A DNA stretch of 64,000 nucleotides, from contig CM051519.1 of the NCBI GenBank assembly GCA_028015205.1, positions 46,480,979 through 46,544,978 of the forward strand, written 5' to 3'. Source of the stretch: Mytilisepta virgata. Lineage: Eukaryota > Mollusca > Bivalvia > Mytilida > Mytilidae. Below, in pieces: positions 47,033 through 59,800 of the stretch (the first letter of the stretch is position 1; each line of letters begins with the position of its first letter). Under the pieces are notes generated by a model that saw only the letters and a list, made by a program, of their open reading frames with translations, ran no database searches and was not told the DNA's origin. The position numbers and the translations under genes were made by a program.

Positions 47033-47323
47033 CAGGGGTGTTTCCACGATATTTGAAAGGGGGCGTAAAAAAAAATTTTGCCGAGCGAAGCGAGGCGAAA
47101 AAATTTTTGGACCTTTTTTTTTGCTAAAAAACATAAAAAAATGTGAAATGCACTAATGTAACGGTTCCTGACTTGGAGCATGTATATTTTAGAGTATGTG
47201 TTTAATTAATGAATATGATAAATTGCCATATTCAATACAATATAAGCAGATTACGATAGTTTTTTTTTTAAAGGGGGGGGGGGGGGCGTACGCCCATTAT
47301 GCCCTCACCTGGACCCGCCCCTG
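47033..47323. mobile_element. hAT-like MITE with CAGGGG...CCCCTG ends (long copy)
   Basis: The 291-bp element begins CAGGGGTGTTTCCA and ends GACCCGCCCCTG, with atcat on both sides (47028-47032, 47324-47328). It shares tttggaccttttttttgctaaaaaacataaa and gaaatgcactaatgtaac with 50877-51002. It includes gccgagcgaagcgaggcg and a G run (47273-47286). It is non-coding. The full 8-bp target duplication seen in the other copy is not preserved here. Confidence 0.75.
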
Positions 47324-47394
47324 ATCATGAAATTAGACATAGTTTTTTACCTCTTTATTTTTTTTTTCAACATTAAAGTTCGTCTCCCTTTGAT

Positions 47395-47470
47395 AGTTCT
47401 CCCGCCCTTTCTCTCCTTTCTCCCGCCCCCTCTCTCGTTTCTCCCGCCACCTTTCTCCCTGTCTCCCAAT
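47395..47470. repeat. Polypyrimidine repeat tract
   Basis: Imperfect repeats of ctcccgcccctttctc. It is the second copy of the tract seen at 44308-44396, about 3.1 kb away on the same strand. Confidence 0.75.
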
Positions 47471-47689
47471 ACCCTTTCCACCTAGTCGTTTTTACATGAA
47501 ATATACAGTAAAAGACCTATATTTTAAGTACTTTAAATGAACCTTATTGTAGAAATATAAAAGCTAAATATAAATATTTTTCGATATTAAGATAGTTTCG
47601 AAGTTTCTAATTACATATAATTTTCGTAAAAATCCGTAATTTAGCAGATTTAGGTACCTCCTAATTACATTGACCTCAGTTCTAAGCTC

Positions 47690-48175
47690 TCATTAGAACT
47701 GCCCTAAACTGTCAGAAGAACAGTTCTAAAACTGTAATCCTGACACCTTTAGTACCGTTTATGACATCTGCGGTGTGTGTCCTCACCTAGAACCACTTAT
47801 GACAGTTCCACCCTTGAACCATTCTTGACGGTTTTACCCTAGCACCATTATGACAGTTCTACCCTAGAACAATTTATGACAGTCCTATCCTAGAACCATT
47901 TATGACAGTTCTACCCTAGAACCATGCTGGACGGTTCTACTCTAGAACCATTTATGACAGTTCTACCCTAGAACCATTCTGGACGGTTCTACTCTAGAAA
48001 CATTTATAACGGTTCACCCTAGAACCATTCTGGACAGTTCTACTCTAGAACCATTTATGACAGTTCTACCCTAGAACCATTCTGGACGGTTCTACTGTAG
48101 AACCATTTATGACGGTTCACCCTAGAACCATTTGTGACGGCCGCGGTTCACCCTAGACCCATTTATGACCCTGGC
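47690..48175. repeat. 26-bp tandem array (agaacc type), left block
   Basis: About 18 units of gttctaccctagaaccatttatgaca alternate with a variant ending attctggacg, giving a 52-bp dimer period in the middle of the array. The unit is partly palindromic (ggttct/agaacc). It is non-coding. Confidence 0.88.
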
Positions 48176-49309
48176 AATAGTTTATGAATTTTGAACATCA
48201 AAATTATAAGAAATAAAATAATTAATTTGTAGTCATAATTTTAAAAACAACTTTTATCATACCAAAATATATTATAGAGTAAAAAAAGAAAAAAAAATCA
48301 CTCAGATTAAAGTTTTTACTAAAACTAAACGATTTAAAAATTAGTCGGTATTATTTTCTAGTACATAAAACATTGTTCTACATATGTTTCGAGAAGAGAA
48401 CACTTAAATCAAAATTTAGTCCCGTCACTTCTCAATTGAAATTATTGTGTAAAATGTCCATATATGTACGTTATGTCTATGTAATTTTTCGATAAATTGG
48501 TGAAATGTACTTATTTCAAAATTGCGGTACCCATCTACCTTGTCATAACGAAATAAATATCGTTCATACGAGCAAAAAGAATTAATTATATAATATTTAC
48601 TATAAAAATGGTAAAAAAGATAATTAATTTAGAATAAATTAAAATGTTACTTATCTGACACATTTGAAATCTCTGCATTGAAATTTAGGACCGCCTTATA
48701 CACACCTCAGTCATTGTGCACTTATGTTTGTATATATATTTATATTTATGTATTTGTCCTATTGTACACTGTATTTGTCCTACGTTATAATAAAGAATCT
48801 GAATTATTCAAATGCTGCATTAATTATTTTAAAATGTAGCGTTCTAAAAATTTGAAAACCCGCTGATTTTGTCAGCAAAACGGTTTACCTGTATACATAC
48901 ACATGTGTCTGTATACCTTAAAGGTTGGAACAATAAACATCCGAACAGTCAAGGTACAATATACATGTCAAAACGTTAATCAGTTATAATTACATGAAAC
49001 ACACATGTTACGGAGAACAAATTTCTTTAACTGTAAATTTACTTCAGATAAAAATCACACAAATTTTAACAAAAACAATAATTCGTTTTTCTTGTGGGTT
49101 AAATTTTTTTTTTTTTTTTAAATGCACCATAGCTCTTTATCACATGTATGTACTTTCACAGTTTTGTTATAAATTGGTCATAATTATTTCAATAATTTCA
49201 TATATTGAAATTATAATAAATGTGAAATGTTACTACATATTAAAAAAAAAATGTTTAGAGCTTCGAAAAAGCTAAGACGAGGAGTATGTGCCATAATCAA
49301 TACAGAGTT
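48176..49309. other. 1.1-kb stretch splitting the 26-bp array
   Basis: AT-rich DNA separates two blocks of the same tandem repeat. No open frame is supported. Near 48786 there is ttataataaagaatctgaatt, which resembles the 3' end of a polyadenylated element or transcript. It may be an insertion into a once continuous array, but I could not define clean ends. Confidence 0.45.
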
Positions 49310-49560
49310 ATCGGACATGAAAATGGACGGTTCTACCCCAGAACCATTTATGACAGTTCTACCATAGAACCAATTATTTACAGTTCTACCCTAGAACCAT
49401 TCTGGACGGTTCTACCCTAGAACGATTTATACGACAGTTCTACCCTAGAACCATTTATAAGACAGTTCTACCCTAGAACCATTTATGACAGGGTTGGTTC
49501 TACCCTAGAACCGTTCTAGAATGGTTCTAGAACCGTCCTATCTGACAGAATAGTTGAGAG
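49310..49560. repeat. 26-bp tandem array (agaacc type), right block
   Basis: About eight or nine units of the same repeat as 47690-48175, ending in the palindrome-rich ttctagaatggttctagaac near 49520. Confidence 0.85.
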
Positions 49561-49774
49561 GTTAGAACTGATCTCAACTGTACCTTAACCGGAATTCTAA
49601 AGGTGAAGAGGGAAAATCTAATATCTACTTGTTCGTATTTCATTTCAGGTTTCTGATTTAGTTACTTGTTGTTCTTATATGATTTTTATTGTATCTGTCA
49701 TTTTTTTGGGGTTATGTGTCCTGCCATTTCCACCCCCGTTTCTGTTTTGAAGCCTACACAAAGTTCAAATCATC

Positions 49775-50140
49775 ATATTTTTCAAAGTACTCAGCCAAAC
49801 AGAAAATCTTGACAATATGCATATCTCCGTAATGTAATCTAACACTCCATAAAGTTTCATGAGAATTATGCAAGTAATGTAGGAGGAGTTGTGGACAACA
49901 CATGGAACAAACTTTTGTTCAAAATTGCCTAAATCCAAACACCCATATCTTTTACATTTCTTGTCTAAACAGAAATTCCTGACAACGTGCACATCTGCAT
50001 ATAGTGATCTAACACTCCATAAAGTTTCATGGGAATATTGCAAGTAATGTAGGAGGAGTTGCGGATAACGTTGGATGGACGGACAGACGACAGACAGAAA
50101 CCTATATACCCCCCAAACTTCGTTGGCGGGGAGTTTAACT
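49775..50140 (+). repeat. Dispersed repeat with two 180-bp units and ggacggacag tail
   Basis: 49795-49900 and 49970-50065 share ctaacactccataaagtttcatg and gcaagtaatgtaggaggagttg. The tail ggatggacggacagacgacag is followed by a ccccccaaacttcg stretch. Similar tails are at 61730-61790 and 63750-63770. No supported coding frame. Confidence 0.65.
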
Positions 50141-50457
50141 AGTTTAACCTTGACAAAAGTATGAAGGAGGGGCTTACTGATTTACCTCTCTCCATCCATC
50201 ATGATTAAATATATAACTGTAATATCTAATGAAATAGCGTTGATATATTCAGTGTATTGTTTAATTTCATGCTAAATGTAGTATATTTTCACAAACCAAG
50301 TACACAAATATTTCTTGAATTCTTTGGGTGATTATCCACTTAATTTAATTTCTAAAATTTTTTTCATCAGAATTCCCACTTTAGCCAATCAAATTTACTT
50401 GTAATATACTGATTTACTTCCACCCTGATCAAGTAACATTGGTAAGACAAAATGTCT

Positions 50458-50463
50458 TTTATT
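50458..50463 (-). promoter_or_regulatory. Polyadenylation signal for the RFT1-family gene
   Basis: AATAAA on the minus strand, about 207 bases after the stop codon at 50670-50672. It is the best-placed such signal I found for the 3' UTR. Use of the site is inferred. Confidence 0.5.
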
Positions 50464-50669
50464 TCTTTATAAATTTCGTCTGAATATAACAAATATCATA
50501 TAAAAACAGCAAGAAGTAAATCTAAAACAAAACTTACATAGAAAGAACATATTGACGAATAGTTGTCAGACATCAAATAGAAATTTAAAATTTTAATTTA
50601 AGATGCAAACACGTATCAATACACATCAATCATAAAATTGAAATCAATTTAAAATATTATTAATGAAGA

Positions 50670-50834
50670 TCATTCACTCTTCTGTGGCTTTGTTTTTCTA
50701 TAATTCCTTATAATGAATTCTTTAAGTCCTTTTTCGGTAAAATAAATTACACCTAAAACAGCCAGTAAACATATACTGCCTACACCTATATGTATCAATC
50801 TATACTTCCATCCTAAATCACAGCAAAAAGTTAC
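50670..50834 (-). CDS. rft1: rft1 last coding exon
   Basis: 165 nt including stop TGA (50670-50672), starts in phase 0 after acceptor tttttcag. It encodes a final membrane helix (LIHIGVGSICLLAVLGVIYF) and a basic cytosolic-type tail ending KTKPQKSE. An open reading frame extends further upstream through the intron, but the splice site and family pattern support this start. Confidence 0.88.
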   Translation of the reverse strand, partial: VTFCCDLGWKYRLIHIGVGSICLLAVLGVIYFTEKGLKEFIIRNYRKTKPQKSE

Positions 50835-53800
50835 CTGAAAAATAGAATAAATAAGTATATACATGATATAATAATTCAGGGGCGTTTCCAGGATACGTGA
50901 AAGGGGGGGGGGGGGCATATTATAAAACTTTTTTGGACCTTTTTTTTGCTAAAAAACATAAAACAACTGTGAAATGCACTAATGTAACCGGACCCACCCC
51001 TGTAATAATTATAAATTGTTGCTTGGTTGGTTTATTGGAGTTTTTGCCCTTTAGAGCAAGAGCCCCAGATAATGTGCATATTACGCATTAAAAAATTGCA
51101 GATACGCTTGCGAAATATTTTCAGGTTGTTACGCTTAATCCGAAACAGCTATGCATAGGTTTTGGAAATTAAAGCGTTATTGCTTCCATGTTTATTTACC
51201 TGTAAGCTACATTAATTTATTGATATAAGAATGTGTCATAATAGGATAGAGAAAGGAAACAGGGAATGTGACACCGACAAAAGAGCAGAAATCAGCTCCA
51301 GGCTACCAATGGGTCTTCAACATAGCGAGAAAATCCTGTACCCGGTGGAGGGCTTCAGCTGGCTCCTAAACAAAAATGTATACTAGTTTACCAAAATGGA
51401 CGGCACACTAAACTCCGAAACATAAAACTGAACCTAAATTCAAAGTCATAAGTCTTGAAAGTTTTCTCTCTTCATAAAAAGTGCTAAATACAACATGTAT
51501 TCAGAAGTCAGCATCAGCAGGTCATAGTATGGATCATAAGGAATGCAACAGAGTGTTGTAAACTGGTGGTATTTACCCCTTGATTCCAAAAAATTATCTG
51601 GGGCTCTGTTAAGCACAAGTGGCTATATCCTGTGAGGAAGCAGAAGAACTGGGAGAGAAGCACTGATCTTTGGTAAGATAACTGGCAGTCCTTATTAATT
51701 AATTGATTAATTAGATAATTACTGGTTAAACTAAAGCGGCAATTATTTCATGCATATATCACATGTTGAATATGCACCTTTCTTTGTGATAAACTGACAT
51801 GCTGAGCCAGATTTTCATCATGCTAGCTCATCAGGTAATAGTCTGCAGGAAAAAGATGTCACCCCACCTAGACACATTATTCTGACTCTGAGGTGACCAG
51901 TCTTTTGCTTTTACTCCTAAATGCCTTGTGCTTGGCAGAAAAGCAGGAAATACCACTCTTAATCGATCAAACTCACAACATTCTACACCAAAGTCATGAC
52001 CTTAAGATCAAATTATTCTTAAAAGGAATATCATCAACTTCTCAATGAATTTTTATTTTCAAATGTTGTCATATGAACATGTGAATTGATTCTCTTTCAT
52101 AGGCCAATTTATTAATATTTAAAAAAAAAATCAGTTCTATATGAAAAAGTCTATGCATTCTTTTTGAAAAGACTTGTGACTTCCAAGTAAACTAAAAACA
52201 ATTTAAACTAACTAAGAGCTAGATAGGTTAAATAGTGTCAAATTCAAATGTAAGTTAAATATAAGTTACTTCAATCATTATTGAAACTATAGCTTTTTCC
52301 ACTCTCTCTCTGTATAAATATTTTACCAGACAAACTTGATAGCAGCTAATAAAAAGTCCTTAAAGTCAAAAAAAATTAGGCATTACAACCAGCAACCAAT
52401 TAATTTTATTTGGAACGGTCGTAGTAATTTAGTTCACCAAACTTTTGCTTTACATATACCCATATAACTTTTTACCTCTGATGTCTTCATTATTACAGAT
52501 GATACAACTAAGGACCCAATCAATGGAACAGAAGGTATAAGAGAATGCAAGGGATGCAAATCGGTTCCTTTGTAGTAATGGTTTATGAAAATAATGCTGA
52601 AAATACCAAAAAAAAAATATATAAATAGTACAATTTAAAATATATCAGGTATTCATTGTAAAGTTGGTGAAAATAACAGATAAATCAAACAGTCTCTTTC
52701 TGTTCTGAAATTGGTGACAGTTTTTTATGTCAATCACATTGTAAATTTAGAAATTATGATAAAAATTATTTGGTACACATAATGTTTGTTTGTTTAGTTG
52801 GAGTTTTACGCCTTTTTCAGCACATTTGGCTATTTCGCAGCAGCCAGTTTTTATTGGTGGAGGAAGCCGGAGTACCCGGAGAGAACCACTGACCTTCCGT
52901 AGGAAAATTGGCAATCCTTGTCAATTAGGATCTGAGTCAAGCACACCCCGCTACAGGTGAGATTCAAACTCACAACCCCAGCGTTGACAGGCTAGTGATC
53001 ATGAGTAGTCATGAAGAACTACCTAGACCACTCAGCCACCAAGGCCCGTTACACATAATGTACCTTTGTGATTATAGACAATACCAATATATGAATATTG
53101 ACGATTTTTTTCCCTGATGTCTCAGTTAAGGTAACTGTATTTACCCTAATTGTTGGTAAAAATCTTTGTTCTTTTTTTACAATCTGACAACATTATAAGG
53201 TAAGTCAAGCAAAGTTTCCTTACTTACTAACCATATTTAAAAAAAAATAACATAATGAAAAGATTTTGAAATTATCAACCATTCCCAACTTCTGTGTTGA
53301 ATAAATAATGGTTGAAAGTACAGAAGTTGTAAAAACCCAGAGATCAGGAAATCATCAGTTTATCTATTTTTTACAAAAAAATAATATAAAGACTGAAGCA
53401 GACATTGCCAAAATCCAGAAATCCAGCACATTCTGGAGAACTTTCACCCATAAATACAAGAAATTATAAAAAAAAATTTTTTTTTTCAAAAATCATTTTC
53501 AAAAATAATCAAACCAATTTTGAAGGCTCATCATGTTCTGATAATTTTTGGTTTTTCAACATTTTGCTCCCAGTATAGCTGATGATGGATATTCAGGAAA
53601 AAGAAGTTTGTACCTGAAGGTAAAAACTGTGCTCCTCTAATTGCTAAATTATTCTTGTTTTATTATGAAGTGTCCCACAAGAAAAAGCTCTTCATTTTTA
53701 AATTCTCATATCCAGACAATTCCATACATTCATTTGAATTTTATACATTTCAAATCATAGTACAACATGTACCACTATATCCAATTAAAAATACGTGTAA

Positions 53801-56800
53801 AACATATCATTTTACTTACCTATGAAAAATACGGGTAAGCATGGTTATGCTGTTAGCAAATATAAAGCCTACTCCGCCAAAATAATATGGAAGTACTAGA
53901 GACGATCCTAAGGAAATCATAGAAAACAATAACATCTTCTTGTTATAACTGAAAATATAAAATAAAATTTTACTTTTAATAGCATCAGAGTTGCAAAGCA
54001 CTGTTTCACTTCAAGGGGCATAATTCAATCAGTTTTAGAATGCTAAATTGACACACTTTTCAAAGGGGCATAACTCAATCAGCTGTTGAATGCAATACTG
54101 ACATGCATGTCTGCAGTCACAAGTCTCATTTTGTCAAATTCACAGAAGCCAAATTTGGGGGTCTTTTTGAAAGTTTACTGTGATCAAAAACATTTTACCA
54201 TAAAAATATATTTATCATTTCAATTTCTGTTTAATCAAATATGTATGATTCAAATTTTCGTCTTGCACCAATTGAATTTTGAGAAAAAAATTCTGAAAAA
54301 ATTAAAAGTCCTCTGTTATACATGTATCAAATTTATCATTACCTACAGAAAATAAAACTATTATATCAGGGCTCACACTTTTGGGCAATTCGTGTTTGAT
54401 TACGCCTTTCCTCTATTCAAAAGTGAAGTTCAAGTCGCCCTGCTAATTGCTCAGTTGCCTGAACTTGTCAAAAGTAAGTTTGAGTTGCCTATAAATTTAA
54501 TCAATCTCGAGCTCCTGATACATTTCACTGGTTGAAATCGCAATGTCAGTTATTTTGAAGGAAATCTGGACTCATGTAATAAAAAAAAACCAAACACAGG
54601 GAAACAATCCAATCAGAAAAAATATAAGACAACTCATATAGGCTGTTAAAAGGCATGACTCGGACCTGTCTGGTAACGATAAAGAGAATGAGAATAAGTA
54701 GGTGTAGGATTTATGAACTTCAGAAGTTTTTATCTGTTTTTGTTGACAGGGTTGTACACATTTTGGAAGATACATGTAGGTTTATAGAGAGAGACTTACA
54801 AGGTATGGAACTTTTGTTTGATTTTACTCACAGTTGAGTCTCATTATCTCGTTATCTCGAAGTGCAAGGGATCATGGGAATGGGTTCGAGATAGCTGAAG
54901 TCGACTACAAAAGAATTGGAAATCGTCGACTTTTGGACAAGGGAGATAAACATTAACTGACTTCCAGATTCTTTTTGTCATGTCGTATGTTCAATGATTG
55001 TTTTTACTTTTTTGATGATTTATTGCTTTACTCACGTGCTTCTTATCAAAACATACTAAAACTTGCTCAAAATGTCAAATTAAATTTTTAACTCTTCACC
55101 GATTTTATAACAGAATTAAGCCCTTATCAGCTTGGGTTATCTGATTTGCATATTATATAATTTTGATTAATGACGATTGTCTCATTAAATAAGGTTATTG
55201 ATTCTTTATTGGAATTTGTTCCTGTAACGTTAACCTGTATTGATTTTACAAATTCTTTTCTGGCAAGTCATGCCTAAATAACATAATACAAATTTTATAA
55301 AGACCATAGTGTTAATAAATATGACTTTTGCACGTACTGTAAAAAACCTTCATTTTATTAATGCAAAATTTAATTCTATTACAAAATCCACAATATTGTT
55401 TAATTTAAAGAAACTAATAAACATTTAATTCGAAACAAAATACATGTAGTTATCAAAACATTCGAATGAAACAACATTTCCGGCATCGAATGACAGATTG
55501 AAAGGTGTGAATATTTGGTCCACCTCTGTAGAATGTATGAATTCGAGTTTATTTTGCACTAATTACATCTCCTGGGTGCATTATACATGTATCATTTCGA
55601 CATACTCGGAATTTCGACTAATCAAATTTTGAGACAACAGGACTAAAAACTAAAAATACATAGATTATACTGTCATCTGTTCGGGACCAGAATAAAAACT
55701 AGCTACGTAAAGACATAATCATGGTGCAAATTCACATACAAGGTAGATACTGGTAGTAATTACACTGTATGAAAACAATTGTGCAGAAACTTCTGTAGAC
55801 AACCCAGATTCCAATTTGTTCACAAAACATACATGTATATACCTATTTGTTTCTTCATCATCCATTAAAGCAAAATGAAAACACTCCATTATTCCATTTA
55901 CTCCTATAATTAATATATAGACACAAAACCATTTCAGTATGAAGGGACCTAAAAAAAAAAAAAGGATTAGATACAACTTAGAATATAAAAAGTTGAAGTA
56001 GAATTTTTTCATAATACAATGAACAATAGGAATATTTTAGAACTTCTTACTTGTTTTGGTTTGATGGGTCATACAGACCCTTAAACTTCAAATTCCATGA
56101 CATTTCAAGACCTTTTCATTACTTTTCAATACTTCATTGCAGATCCTTTTAATGCTTACCCCGGTATCTTTAAAAGAGACAGTTTAAAGCACACTGATGA
56201 CTATTGCACTAAATAACAAACCGAGGAAGTAGAGAACCAGAAATCAGGAATAAGGTAAACAAAATGTCGACACTATCGATAACAGTGAAGAATAATTCAT
56301 TTTCAAAATAACAAATGTGCAAATTACCGTAAGAGTTTAAGTTCAAAAATCAAACAGACGTGTAGAAAAACAATGAAATTCAATGTTTCAATGACAAAGC
56401 CTTAAATTCCATGACTTTCAAGCACTCTACCTTTTCATGACTTTCAAAGACCGAAGTGAAATTCAAATTCCATGACCTGTGCGAACCATGTATTCCCATC
56501 GTAACATTTTGCATATTACATGACAGAAGGTAGCAAGATTTTAATTTCAATATGGAAAAGCTCTACATTTACATGAGCCTTAATGATGTCATTTACCAGT
56601 TTATCCCTGAAATAATTGTTTTTCACTTGATCCAAATGAAATGAACACTTTTTATAAAAGACCTTCCATACATTATTACTGGCCTTGCAGTCTCAAAGGA
56701 GATGATGAATTGAATGTATCTAAGTTATATGTCCCTTGAAGTGAACTCCAAGCAATTCAAAGCAAAGTAAAATCTAAAACTTAACATTAAAAAGAATTTG

Positions 56801-59800
56801 ATATGCTTGCAAAGATATATCGGTTTGTGTTATTCATTAAAAAGACAATTTGCTCTGGTGGTGGATATAACCTGAATGTTACCAATTACATATAAATTTT
56901 TACCAGAAGTTTTTGGGGTTTTTACATTTATTTCCCTAACTACCCATAACTAACATTATTATCAAATATATTCATCTCCCGAATAAACAATGTTTATCCA
57001 CTTTATATTTGATTTGTACTGCACAGTTTGATCAACAGTAAAATAAATTCTATGATCAGTTACACAACAAATATGTCATTTATAGGACAGAACCTAAACT
57101 GACCAATAGCAGAATTCTGCCATATGTTTATCAGTAACGACCAAAGAATATGAGTATCTTTTTTTATACAGCTAATGTATACATGTGTATATCATTTATT
57201 ATGAATTACAAAATAAAACAAATGAAACGAAGATCAAGGTGAAATACAGGACATCTTCTAATAGACGACTTTCAAACCAGTACATTTTCCCACTAAATAT
57301 TTATGACATACAACAGATATCTACTCATTACAATGCTCAATGAAGGATATTCCCTAAATGACTCCAGGTCACATAGAATATGTTTTGATGTGCAATGGAG
57401 ATAATAATTCAATATGACGTGAATCAAATTGGTTCCAACCAAACAATGTGAACCATCAAGAAGTTTAAGAGAGTTTGAAATAATTACATATTAGGCAGAC
57501 TTCTACAAATGTATTTACCTGCCTCATTTGTTGTTTGTTTGTTTAGTTGGGGTTTAACGCCGTTTTCAGCACATTTTGGCCATTTCACGGCGGCCAGTTT
57601 TTATTGGTGGAGGAAGCCGGAGTACCCGGAGAGAACCACCGACCATCGGTAGGAAAATTGGCAATCCTTGTCAATTAAGATCGGAGTCAAACATACCCCG
57701 CCACAGGTGAGATTCGAACTCACAACCCCAGTGTTGACAGGCTAGTGATCAGTAGTAGTCATGACAAACTATCCAGACCGACTAACTACCCAGACCACTC
57801 GGCCACCGAGGCCCCCTCGTTTGTTGTTAACCAGTGAAGATGATAAAATACTGTACCTGAACCTTCTGACAGAATTCTTCCTCCATACAAATCTAACAGT
57901 AAATATGAGTAACTATTTCCAAATACAAGAATCACACAGCCAATCAAAACCATACACCTCAGAAGATGGTGAAGTACCTCATATGCTAAATATGCTTCAT
58001 GCTGGAATGTATAGATATGGATTACAGGTTTAATCAATGGAAAATGAGACAGTTTATGTGTACAGTGGAACCTCTGTAAACCGAACAGCTATGGGAGCAT
58101 AGAAATTGGCCGGTTTTCGGAGGTGCCGGTTTTCAGAGGTTCCGGACTGTATCGAAATCTGTCCTGAAGTAAATTAATTGAAATATCGGAAGGCATGAAC
58201 ATTACATATTTACTACATTTGCATTGTTTCTTGTTTAACTGCTACTAAATCTTAGTCTTTAAGCTTCGTGGTTAGTTTTTGGTAGAACGGCAAGTTATTA
58301 GAACATGCAGAACGAAGTTTTTCCTGTACACACCGATGAGGCTTTGTTTAAAATATGTTACTCAATGAAGAGAAGAGTTTGGCCAGTTTTTAGATGTATA
58401 TTTCACAGGAATATATATGTTTTGGATTGGAAATTATCTCCGATATTCGGAATTCAGAGAGGCCGGTGTTTGGAGGATTTATTTACTTGAAAACATAGGT
58501 TTAAATTCCGGACCAAAAGAAATTGTTTGGTTTGCAGAGGAATCCGGTTTTTAGAGGGGCCGGTATTGGGGAGTTCCACTGTATAGATAATACAAAATGA
58601 TGCAGATGCTAAAAGTTGGTACAATTCTTCTTTATAAAATTCCATATGATTTGATAGTGATTTTGCATGAAAAAGTGACATAATAATTAAATATGTAAAT
58701 TTGAATTTACATCATTTGTTTTGGATTAGGTTTCAATATTTTCACCCTGACAACAGTGAAGAGACATCAGTTTTACAAAATGTGGATCTGACACACTAAA
58801 ATTGTATTACTCTATGGTGTTATTTAATATTTCTAGACAAATCCAAAGTCAACATTAATCTTCATAATTTTTATCATAAATTTGACTTTTTGTTTAAATT
58901 CATAAATACTAATTGGTCATAATATAAAATTTGCCAAAATATAAATTGATCAGTATTTTTTATTAAATATGGTAACACTCCAAATTAAAAACAACTAAAA
59001 ACACATCGCCAAAATTTCTTTTTGGGTACAGAATCACAATCCTTGCCAGAATACATTTATACATACACCATTTGCACTCATCTTGTTGGGGCTTATGCTC
59101 CCAATTTAAAGCCATACGAGACCACCTGATGTACTCAAACTTTCCCTGTGATCGGTACTATGGGATGTCATTCTTTGAGGCTTGCCCCATATCCTCACAT
59201 TTTAATCTACAAAAAGAAAATAACCATGTGCAGAACTAACCTTGGGCTGATCTGTAAATTTCTTTCCTCTGTGCAGCAGCTGGGAAAAAAAAATTGCTCC
59301 ACTCTCCTCTATTGGATGAAACACAAATCTGGGTACCATTGCTCCTAAATTGTTGATGGTACCATATACACCTTAACAGAAATAATATGTGTCTTTAAAC
59401 GTTTAACTTTAAATTTTCAATTATTTTTTTAAAATATGAAAATATATGAGGTTTGAGTTGATGAAAAAACATCTGATTTAATTAACAGATTAAAATCATC
59501 CAAAAGGTTGTCGCAGTGTCTTCAATGTTAGATAAAGTTAGACAAAGTTTATAGTATTTCAAATATAAGCCTAAAGCTTGGTCCAAATTGGCCCACTGGT
59601 AGATTTTTAATCACTTGAAATTTTGTTTTTATTTTCAGTAATGTGGCTATACTGATGAGTGATTAGGACCCCTTGACACATGGTTGAAAATAGGCCACCC
59701 AAGGGTCATTTCATTGAAATTTGGTCCCAATTGCCCAGTTGTTTCAGAGAAAATTCTAAAATAATTTTTTGCTGATTTTTTCTGTTTTTCATAAAGGTAG

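Noticed and set aside
48994..49275. 93-codon plus-strand frame
   Set aside because: It is Ile/Phe/Lys-rich with a poly-Phe run from a T tract, typical of AT-rich non-coding DNA.
49310..49560. Heat-shock or steroid-receptor response-element cluster
   Set aside because: Half-sites look similar (TTCTAGAA, agaacc...ggttct), but spacing is not canonical and the array is a simple tandem repeat with no nearby promoter.
57786..58037. 83-codon minus frame as a separate small gene
   Set aside because: Its central part is rft1 exon f; the outer parts are intron and SINE sequence beyond GT-AG sites.
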